41,245 nucleotides of DNA from Pseudomonadota bacterium (lineage in GTDB: Bacteria > Pseudomonadota > Alphaproteobacteria > Acetobacterales > Acetobacteraceae), in assembly GCA_021845595.1 (NCBI GenBank), contig JAJZVV010000021.1, positions 1 to 41,245 of the forward strand. Reading direction: 5' to 3'. This document shows, piece by piece, positions 35,909 through 41,245 of the stretch. A program made the translations under genes and the position numbers. How positions within the stretch are numbered: the stretch's first letter is position 1; every line of letters begins with the position of its first letter. Under the pieces are notes generated by a model. It saw only the letters and a program-made list of their open reading frames with translations. It ran no database searches and had not been told where the DNA came from.

Positions 35909-35920
35909 GTGAGGCCGCGT

Positions 35921-36742
35921 TCAGCCGGCATCGAGCGCGGCCCGTAGTGCCCGCCCCTCCCGCCCGGCCGGGTCGATCGCGCCGAGACGCAGCGCGAGAT
36001 CGATCAGGACCAGGTTGACGTTGAACTTGAAGTCGTCGGTCTCGCGCATGGCCGCGATCACGCGTGCCAGTGGCCAGAGCTCGAAGCCGGCCACCTCGCC
36101 GTCCATCGGCACCGGGGTGAAGTCGTCCGGCAGTTCGAGATCGAACAGGTGCAGGCGATCGCGCCGCAGCCCCTCCGGGCGCTCCATGGTGTAGGCGATG
36201 TGTCCGACGGCGCGTGCCTGTGCCGCCAGCGTGGCGGGAATCCCCGCCTCCTCGGCCGCTTCCTTGACCAGCGTCTCCGCCGGCGTGAGCCCCGCCGGGA
36301 TGCCGCCGGCGACGAGATGGTCGAGCTTGCCGGGATCCAGCGCCTTGTCGGCGGCGCGGCGGGCGACCCAGAGATGCAGACCGCTCCGGCGGCGCACCAC
36401 CCCGTTCACATGCACGCCTTCGGCCGCGATGCCGAACAGCGGCAATGCGCCGCGGTCGATACGCGCCAGAACCGGCCCGCCCGGCGCTGCGCGCACATCG
36501 AACGCCTCGCCCCGCGGGCGGAAGCGCCCACGCGCGGCGAGTGTCTCGGCCAGCTCCGTCAGCCGCGCCGCCGTCTCCAGCTCCACCGCGCCGGGTTCGC
36601 GGCGTACCCCTTCGAGCAGCGCGGCATCGGCCGGCTGGATCCAGCCCACCGTGACCCCGCCGATGCGCAGCGCCAGCCGCGATCCGGGCAGGCGGGCGGT
36701 GTGGCAGGCCTCGATATGGCGCAGCAGGCTGGTGGCAGGCAT
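35921..36742 (-). CDS. Nudix hydrolase with N-terminal DUF4743 domain
   Basis: This 273-residue protein has an N-terminal DUF4743 part (about 1-110) joined to a Nudix fold. The Nudix box lies at 146-168 and ends in KEAAEEAGI, with Lys for the usual Arg and without the first box Glu; this pattern is normal for the DUF4743 branch. Eukaryotic members with this domain pair (Tnr3 and plant Nudix 20/24) hydrolyse damaged forms of thiamine diphosphate. That role is inferred by analogy. It starts 39 bp after the 2-hydroxyacid dehydrogenase gene on the same strand, probably in one operon. Confidence 0.87.
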   Translation of the reverse strand: MPATSLLRHIEACHTARLPGSRLALRIGGVTVGWIQPADAALLEGVRREPGAVELETAARLTELAETLAARGRFRPRGEAFDVRAAPGGPVLARIDRGALPLFGIAAEGVHVNGVVRRRSGLHLWVARRAADKALDPGKLDHLVAGGIPAGLTPAETLVKEAAEEAGIPATLAAQARAVGHIAYTMERPEGLRRDRLHLFDLELPDDFTPVPMDGEVAGFELWPLARVIAAMRETDDFKFNVNLVLIDLALRLGAIDPAGREGRALRAALDAG

Positions 36743-36781
36743 TTTTGCAGCCCAAGCCCGATTCAGGCCTGCGGCGGCGCC

Positions 36782-37828
36782 TCAGCTGTTCGGTCCGCGT
36801 TCCATCGACACGGGCTGCCAGCGCCTGAGCCCGCTGCCCACCAGGACGGACGGGTTGACGCAGCTCATCGGCCAGCGCCCGGTGGCGATGAGGGCGAGTT
36901 CCTGGCCGACATGGCGTTTGCGGGCGGGATCGAAGCGCGCCGACGCCGAGGCGACATGGGCGGTGAGAATGACGTTGCCCATGCCGAGCAGCGGGTTGTT
37001 GTGCCCCGGCGGCTCGGTCTCCAGCACATCCAGCGCGGCACCGGCGATCCAGCCCTCCTGCAGCGCTCGGATCAGCGCCGGCTCGTCCACGGTCGCGCCG
37101 CGGCCGGTGTTGATGAACAGGGCGGTGGGCTTCATGCGGCGGAAATGCGCCTCTCCGAGCATATGCCCGGTCTCCGGCGTCCCCGGCGCGTGCATCGAGA
37201 CGAAGTCCGCGCGTTCCAGCACGTCGCCGAGGCTCGCCGGTTCGACGCCGTAGGGGCTCATCGCCAGCTCCTCGATATAGGGATCATAGGCCAGCATGCG
37301 CAGTCCGAACGGCCGCGCCCGGACGGCGACCGCGCGGGCGACATGGCCGAAGGAGATGAAGCCGAGGGTCTGGCCCATCAGCCGCGGCAGTTTCAGCAGC
37401 GCCGGCCGCCCCTCCTTCCAACGCCCCTCGCGCACCATGCGGTCCTGCTCGACGAGCCGGCGGAAGCCGCCGAGCAGCAGCGTCATCGCATGGTCGGCGA
37501 CTTCCTCGATGAACGTGTCGGGGCAGTTCGTCACCGGAATGCCGCGCTCGGTGGCGGCGGCGACGTCGACCGAGTCGACGCCGACGCTGCCGAGCACGAT
37601 GGCGCGACAGCGATCCATTCCTTCGATGATGCGCCGGGTGATGGGGATCGCCTTGGCGTAGAGCGCATCGGCGTGGCGGGCGCCGGCGATGAAGGCCTCC
37701 TCGGTCGGCGCTGGAATCTCGACGATCTCGGCATCCAGCCCGGCGAGCGGTTCCATCTCGGTCTCGTAGCCGCCGCCGGCCACCGAATAGCTGACCCCAG
37801 CCGGCGTCGCGATGGTGAATTTGGCCAT
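36782..37828 (-). CDS. D-2-hydroxyacid dehydrogenase family protein
   Basis: This 348-residue protein has the two-domain layout of D-isomer 2-hydroxyacid dehydrogenases. The catalytic Arg lies in LGSVGVDSVDVAAA and NTGRGATVDEPAL, Glu in LETEPPGH and His in LTAHVASAS. The cofactor loop is unusual: LGFISFGHVARAVA occupies the place of LGxxGxGxxGxxxA, so two of three loop glycines are Ser and Ala. The ATG at 37828 follows GGGAGG; an upstream extension is Arg-rich and unlikely. Substrate is unknown. It leads the operon with the Nudix gene. Confidence 0.87.
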   Translation of the reverse strand: MAKFTIATPAGVSYSVAGGGYETEMEPLAGLDAEIVEIPAPTEEAFIAGARHADALYAKAIPITRRIIEGMDRCRAIVLGSVGVDSVDVAAATERGIPVTNCPDTFIEEVADHAMTLLLGGFRRLVEQDRMVREGRWKEGRPALLKLPRLMGQTLGFISFGHVARAVAVRARPFGLRMLAYDPYIEELAMSPYGVEPASLGDVLERADFVSMHAPGTPETGHMLGEAHFRRMKPTALFINTGRGATVDEPALIRALQEGWIAGAALDVLETEPPGHNNPLLGMGNVILTAHVASASARFDPARKRHVGQELALIATGRWPMSCVNPSVLVGSGLRRWQPVSMERGPNS

Positions 37829-37943
37829 TTCGTCCTCCCTGGTGGTCTGATCGGCCCAGCGCCGCGCCGTTTGCATCGGCAGTCGGCGCGCCGCGCCGCG
37901 TTGGGCCATGATTGGCCGCGTCGGCGCGGTGCCGCAAGCCTGG

Positions 37944-37971
37944 TTGACGCGGCCGATATTTCGATTATTGC
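37944..37971 (+). promoter_or_regulatory. arsR: candidate ars operon promoter
   Basis: TTGACG (37944-37949) and TATTGC (37966-37971) are 16 bp apart. A start about seven bases later would fall on the arsR ATG itself (37978), which suits the lack of a usable Shine-Dalgarno sequence. Confidence 0.45.
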
Positions 37972-37979
37972 GGAGATAT
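37956..37979. promoter_or_regulatory. candidate ArsR operator
   Basis: The half-sites ATATTTCG (37956-37963) and GGAGATAT (37972-37979) form an imperfect dyad (6 of 8 positions) covering the -10 region and reaching the arsR start codon. Binding of the ArsR dimer here would block transcription, as expected for ArsR/SmtB operators. Confidence 0.42.
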
Positions 37980-38310
37980 GGAAAAAACGGCTGCCCTCGT
38001 CGCGCTGGCGGCGCTGGCCCAGGAAACCCGGCTCGACATGTTCCGCCTGCTCGTCGAGGAAGGCGCGGCGGGCTGTTCCGCCGGGCGGATCGGCGAGCGG
38101 CTCGGCCTGCCCGCGGCGACGGCCTCGTTCCATCTTGGTCACCTGCGCCAAGCCGGGCTGATCCGCGTCCGCCGCGCCGGCCGCTCGCGGATCTATGCCG
38201 CCGAATATGAGGCGATGAACCGCCTGATCGATTTCCTCACCACCAATTGCTGCCACGGCGATCCCCGCGCCTGTGGCCTCGCTCCTTCCCGCCTGACGGT
38301 GCAGCCGTGA
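37978..38310 (+). CDS. arsR: ArsR-family arsenic-responsive repressor
   Basis: This 110-residue winged-helix repressor leaves DNA when As(III) binds. LAQETRLDMFRLLVE begins the HTH core and SAGRIGERLGLPAATASFHLGHL is the recognition region, read in two parts. There is no ELCVC-type metal box in the DNA-binding helix. Instead Cys91, Cys92 and Cys99 in NCCHGDPRACG match the C-terminal three-cysteine sensor described for Acidithiobacillus ferrooxidans ArsR. It is 10 bp before arsC and represses the whole operon by inference. GGAG lies only two bases before the ATG, too close for normal use. Confidence 0.93.
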   Translation: MEKTAALVALAALAQETRLDMFRLLVEEGAAGCSAGRIGERLGLPAATASFHLGHLRQAGLIRVRRAGRSRIYAAEYEAMNRLIDFLTTNCCHGDPRACGLAPSRLTVQP

Positions 38311-38320
38311 CGGTGCAACC

Positions 38321-38743
38321 ATGAGTGTCACGATCTACCACAACCCGGCCTGCGGCACCTCGCGCAACGTGCTCGGTCTGATCCGCAACGCCGGCATCGA
38401 GCCGGTGGTGATCGAATATCTGAAAACGCCGCCGCGCCGCGACGAGCTGGCCGGGCTGATCGCCCGCATGGGGGTCCCGGTGCGCGACGTGCTGCGGCGC
38501 ACGGGCACACCCTATGACGAACTCGGGCTTGACGATCCCGCCCTGGCCGACGAGGCGCTGCTGGATGCCATGATGGCGCACCCGATCCTGATCAACCGCC
38601 CGATCGTCGTGACGCCCCTCGGCGTGCGGCTGTGCCGGCCGTCGGAAACCGTGCTCGACATCCTGCCCCGGCCGCAGCGCGGTGCCTTTGCCAAGGAGGA
38701 TGGTGACGCTGTGGTCGATGTGCGCGGCCGTCGCCTGACCTGA
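38321..38743 (+). CDS. arsC: arsenate reductase (glutaredoxin-coupled)
   Basis: ArsC reduces As(V) to As(III) using glutathione and glutaredoxin. The 140-residue protein has the catalytic motif HNPACGTSRN with Cys11, the YLKTPP segment and HPILINRPIVVT with the conserved arginines of this family. Length is standard. It lies between arsR and acr3, 24 bp before the acr3 GTG start. Confidence 0.95.
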   Translation: MSVTIYHNPACGTSRNVLGLIRNAGIEPVVIEYLKTPPRRDELAGLIARMGVPVRDVLRRTGTPYDELGLDDPALADEALLDAMMAHPILINRPIVVTPLGVRLCRPSETVLDILPRPQRGAFAKEDGDAVVDVRGRRLT

Positions 38744-38767
38744 GGGCCTGAGGGAAGGAGCCAACCC

Positions 38768-39868
38768 GTGTCGCAGCACCTCGCCACCACGCCCGGCCGG
38801 GCCGGCGTCCGTCCGGCGATGAACCTGTTCGAGCGCTATCTGACCCTGTGGGTGGCGCTCTGCATCGTTGCCGGCGTCGGGCTCGGTCACGCGGTCCCGG
38901 CGCCGTTCCACTCTCTCGGCGCGGCGACCGTCGCGCAGGTCAATCTGCCGGTGGCGGCGCTGATCTGGCTGATGATCGTGCCCATGCTGCTGAAGATCGA
39001 CCTCGCGGCGCTGCGCCGGGTCGGTGCGCACTGGCGCGGCATGATGGCGACGGTGGGGGTGAACTGGCTGGTGAAGCCATTCTCCATGGCGCTGCTCGCC
39101 TGGCTGTTCATTGGCGGCCTGTTCCGCCCATTGCTGCCCGCGGCCGAGATCGACAGCTACATCGCCGGCCTCATCCTGCTCGCCGCCGCCCCATGCACGG
39201 CGATGGTGTTCGTCTGGTCGAACCTGCTCGATGGCGAGCCGAACTTCACCCTCAGCCAGGTGGCGCTGAACGACACGATCATGGTGGTGGCGTTCGCGCC
39301 GATCGTGGGCCTGCTGCTCGGGCTGTCCTCCATCAGCGTGCCGTGGGACACGCTGCTGCTCTCGGTCGGGCTCTACATCGTCATCCCGGTGATCGCGGCA
39401 CAGGCCTGGCGGCGCGCCTTGCTCGCTCGTGGCGGCGCCGCGGCGCTGGCGCGAACGCAGGCCTGGCTCGGGCCGGTGTCGCTCCTCGCCCTGCTGCTCA
39501 CCCTCGTGCTGCTGTTCGGCCTGCAGGGCGAACAGATCGTGCGCCAGCCGGCGGTGATCGCGCTGCTGGCAGTGCCGATCCTGGTCCAGGTCTATTTCAA
39601 TGCGGGGCTTGCGTACTGGCTCAACCGCCGTCTCGGCACCGAATGGTGCGTCGCCGGACCGTCGGCGCTGATCGGCGCTTCCAATTTCTTCGAGCTGGCG
39701 GTGGCGACTGCCATCGCGCTGTTCGGCTTCCAGTCCGGTGCCGCGCTGGCCACGGTCGTCGGCGTGCTGGTCGAGGTGCCGGTGATGCTGTCGGTCGTGC
39801 GCATCGTGCGGGCCACGCGCGGCTGGTACGAGGCCGGCGCGCGGCGCCCTGCGGCTCGACCGGCATGA
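38768..39868 (+). CDS. acr3: ACR3-family arsenite efflux permease
   Basis: This 366-residue inner-membrane protein with ten predicted helices exports arsenite using the proton gradient. The functional Cys143 is in [13 protein letters not shown] (helix 4), and Glu336 in VEVPVM is the second conserved site. [12 protein letters not shown] is also typical. The start is GTG 38768, supported by AAGGAG seven bases upstream. The stop overlaps the arsH start as ATGA, so the two are translationally coupled. Confidence 0.95.
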   Translation: MSQHLATTPGRAGVRPAMNLFERYLTLWVALCIVAGVGLGHAVPAPFHSLGAATVAQVNLPVAALIWLMIVPMLLKIDLAALRRVGAHWRGMMATVGVNWLVKPFSMALLAWLFIGGLFRPLLPAAEIDSYIAGLILLAAAPCTAMVFVWSNLLDGEPNFTLSQVALNDTIMVVAFAPIVGLLLGLSSISVPWDTLLLSVGLYIVIPVIAAQAWRRALLARGGAAALARTQAWLGPVSLLALLLTLVLLFGLQGEQIVRQPAVIALLAVPILVQVYFNAGLAYWLNRRLGTEWCVAGPSALIGASNFFELAVATAIALFGFQSGAALATVVGVLVEVPVMLSVVRIVRATRGWYEAGARRPAARPA

Positions 39869-40602
39869 GCGCGGCGGCACCGGGGGAGAATCCGGCGGCC
39901 GAGGCGCGGGAGGTCGCGCTGCCGGCGCTGGCGCCGCATCTCTTGCCCCGGCCCGATCCCTCCCGGCTGGAGCCCGCGGTGCGCGCCACCCATCCGCCGC
40001 GCATCCTGCTGCTCTATGGCTCTATGCGGGAGCGCTCCTACAGCCGTCTCCTGGTTCTTGAGGCCGAGCGCATTCTGCGCCATCTCGGCGCCGAGACGCG
40101 CGTGTTCGACCCGCACGGGCTGCCGGTTGTCGACAGTGCCCCCGCCACGCACCCGAAAATCGTCGAACTGCGCGGCCTGTCGCAATGGTCGGAGGGGCAG
40201 GTCTGGTGCAGCCCCGAGCGCCACGGCGCCATCACCGGGGTCTTCAAGAACCAGATCGACTGGCTGCCGCTCGCCGACGGCGCCTTGCGCCCGACGCAGG
40301 GGCGGACGCTGGCGGTCATGCAGGTCTGCGGCGGCTCGCAGAGCTTCAACGCCGTGAACACGCTGCGCCTGCTCGGCCGGTGGATGCGGATGTTCACCAT
40401 CCCGAACCAGTCGAGCGTGCCGAAGGCCTACGAGCAATTCGACGAAGCCGGCCGGATGCTGGCCTCGCCGCTCTATGATCGCGTCGTCGACGTGATGGAG
40501 GAACTGGTCCGCTTCACCTTGCTGCTGCGTGACCGCGCCGACTACCTCACCGACCGCTACAGCGAACGCAAGGAGGCCTTTGCTCTGCCCTCACAGCTAT
40601 GA
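39865..40602 (+). CDS. arsH: ArsH organoarsenical oxidase (NADPH:FMN oxidoreductase)
   Basis: This 245-residue flavoprotein oxidises trivalent organoarsenicals and reduces quinones or metals in studied homologues. The FMN phosphate loop is [13 protein letters not shown] (49-61). [19 protein letters not shown] and the C-terminal [19 protein letters not shown] are diagnostic of ArsH. Four bases overlap acr3. The ATG at 39865 is the first start within the coupling site; a longer frame upstream is the acr3 gene in another reading frame. It is the last gene of the ars operon. Confidence 0.95.
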   Translation: MSAAAPGENPAAEAREVALPALAPHLLPRPDPSRLEPAVRATHPPRILLLYGSMRERSYSRLLVLEAERILRHLGAETRVFDPHGLPVVDSAPATHPKIVELRGLSQWSEGQVWCSPERHGAITGVFKNQIDWLPLADGALRPTQGRTLAVMQVCGGSQSFNAVNTLRLLGRWMRMFTIPNQSSVPKAYEQFDEAGRMLASPLYDRVVDVMEELVRFTLLLRDRADYLTDRYSERKEAFALPSQL

Positions 40603-40670
40603 CCAAGCCGCAGATCAGTCACCTTCTGATAGCACTGCTAATCGTAACTAAGGTTATTAAATTCCTCCCT

Positions 40671-40736
40671 GTCGGTGGCCGGGACATTCCCGCACCACCG
40701 ACCGGGTTGGACGCCCCCGCCGGATCGGGGGTCGGT
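40671..40736 (+). promoter_or_regulatory. pair of competing RNA hairpins before the repeat protein
   Basis: GTCGGTGG (40671-40678) pairs with CCACCGAC (40695-40702) around an inner stem CGGGA/TCCCG. CCCCCG (40714-40719) pairs with CGGGGG (40726-40731). The hexamer GTCGGT recurs at 40731-40736, so ACCGA in the middle can pair with either copy. The region ends two bases before the GAGAAGG ribosome site. It could be an ars terminator, a leader regulator, or both. Confidence 0.45.
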
Positions 40737-40753
40737 TGAGAAGGATGACGATC

Positions 40754-41059
40754 ATGAACCGGATGCTTCTTGTGGGCGCAACCGTACTGGGCATGGCGGC
40801 TGCGGGCATCGTCGCCGGCGACCATCTGCCGGGGTTCGGGATGAGCGCAGCATTGGCCAAGGTGCACACCGAGCAGAACTGGGCCTCCGGCGCGCAACCC
40901 AGGCAGGAGCGGGCGATTCTGGCCGCGCTCCGCTCGCCGGAGAATTCGACCACTGCGGCGCTGCGCACGCCGGAAAACGCCACGACGGCAGCGCTCCGCA
41001 GCGAGCGGAATGCGACCACCGCAGCCCTGCGGACGGAGCAGAACGCGACGACCGCCTGA
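40754..41059 (+). CDS. small secreted protein built of 11-residue repeats
   Basis: This is a 101-residue protein starting at ATG 40754, with GAGAAGG nine bases upstream; an ATG three codons earlier has no space for a ribosome site. Residues 1-35 are a signal peptide with a hydrophobic core (5-22) and a likely cleavage after AALA (35). Residues 57-100 are four tandem 11-mers, AALRSPENSTT, AALRTPENATT, AALRSERNATT and AALRTEQNATT, and residues 35-56 are two weaker copies in register. The mature chain would be 66 residues, Ala/Thr-rich, with one Asn per repeat. No known domain is recognised. It lies between arsH and an IS end. Confidence 0.7.
   Translation: MNRMLLVGATVLGMAAAGIVAGDHLPGFGMSAALAKVHTEQNWASGAQPRQERAILAALRSPENSTTAALRTPENATTAALRSERNATTAALRTEQNATTA
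40922..41053 (+). repeat. four tandem 33-bp coding repeats
   Basis: Four exact-length 33-bp units encode the 11-residue repeats. The Leu codons (ctc, ctg, ctc, ctg), position 5 (Ser, Thr, Ser, Thr) and the Asn codons (aat, aac, aat, aac) alternate, so units 1+2 and 3+4 look like copies of a 66-bp pair. Most other differences are at third positions. Confidence 0.9.
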
Positions 41060-41119
41060 TCGCGCGGCTATCGGCGGACCTCCCCCGCCCCGGCACGGGC
41101 GCCGGCTGCAACTGCGGCC

Positions 41120-41245
41120 TGTCAATCGGCGCGCAAAAGGGACCCCCTATCGGCGTCCAAAAGGGACCCCCCCCGGTAGCGGCTTGTGCCGGTAGTCCAT
41201 AGGGGGGACCCGCGCGCCGCGGAGTGCCCGCCCCGAGGCTGACGC
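41120..41245. mobile_element. IS21-family insertion sequence, one end (partial)
   Basis: From TGTCAATCGG at 41120 the sequence carries two direct 22-bp repeats, at 41126-41147 and 41150-41171, each reading TCGGCG, two variable bases, then CAAAAGGGACCCCC or close to it. Multiple terminal direct repeats of this kind behind a 5' TG are characteristic of IS21-family (istAB) ends. A weaker third copy may lie near 41194-41211. No istA start is visible before the window ends. Confidence 0.6.
41126..41171. repeat. two direct 22-bp terminal repeats
   Basis: The copies at 41126-41147 and 41150-41171 differ at only two positions (GC versus TC at positions 7-8) and are 24 bp apart in phase. They are probable transposase binding sites of the IS21-type end. 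Confidence 0.85.

Noticed and set aside
36149-38161. Long plus-strand open frame over the Nudix and 2-hydroxyacid dehydrogenase genes
   Set aside because: It runs through two real genes on the other strand and into arsR in a wrong frame; no domain is seen.

Overview
This window looks like chromosomal DNA of a GC-rich alphaproteobacterium, most likely of the order Rhodospirillales (possibly Acetobacteraceae). That placement is inferred from the strong GC bias, the lepB-rnc-era and hisZ-purA pairings, a SAM-II riboswitch before metZ, and polyhydroxyalkanoate and pimelate-type catabolic genes. It rests on pattern recognition only, with no database search. Both ends are mobile DNA: the last codons of an IS630-type transposase at the left edge and what appears to be one end of an IS21-family element at the right edge. 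No stretch longer than about 215 bases lacks a gene. I see no rRNA, CRISPR array, prophage or integrase.

Layout. 1-126: IS630 end. 124-894 (-): TauE/SafE permease. 1036-3361 (+): lepB-rnc-era. 3455-3991 (+): a GH108 muramidase. 4023-4097 (-): tRNA-Val(GAC). 4174-7449 (-): MFS transporter, patatin-like lipase and 3-hydroxybutyrate dehydrogenase. 7508-7711 (-): a small protein of unknown function. 7877-10077 (-): glutathionyl-hydroquinone reductase coupled to an FkbM methyltransferase. 10127-11056 (-): a 3-hydroxyacyl-CoA dehydrogenase family protein. 11172-13629 (+): hisZ-purA. 13747-16240 (+): a pseudokinase and a small membrane protein. 16391-23725 (+): a five-gene acyl-CoA degradation operon in the order of the Rhodopseudomonas pimFABCD genes. 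23780-26216 (-): metZ, apaG and folE, with a SAM-II riboswitch before metZ. 26429-26499 (+): tRNA-Gly(CCC). 26491-31773 (-): a hybrid sensor kinase and two coupled degenerate EAL-like proteins. 31952-33779 (+): a PPP-family phosphatase and a heptose-kinase-like protein. 33819-35114 (-): intracellular PHB depolymerase. 35252-35908 (+): a glutathione transferase. 35921-37828 (-): a 2-hydroxyacid dehydrogenase and a Nudix protein. 37978-40602 (+): arsR-arsC-acr3-arsH. 40754-41059 (+): a small secreted protein made of 11-residue repeats, followed by the IS21-type end.

Themes. The pim-type operon, phaZ, bdhA and probably the patatin-like lipase all feed carbon through CoA esters and storage polymer. 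The ars genes form a complete arsenic detoxification set with a self-contained regulator. The signalling genes include several proteins that have lost catalytic residues: the pseudokinase, the two EAL-like proteins and perhaps the heptose-kinase-like protein. These, and the 11-residue repeat protein with its competing upstream hairpins, are the least explained parts of the window.
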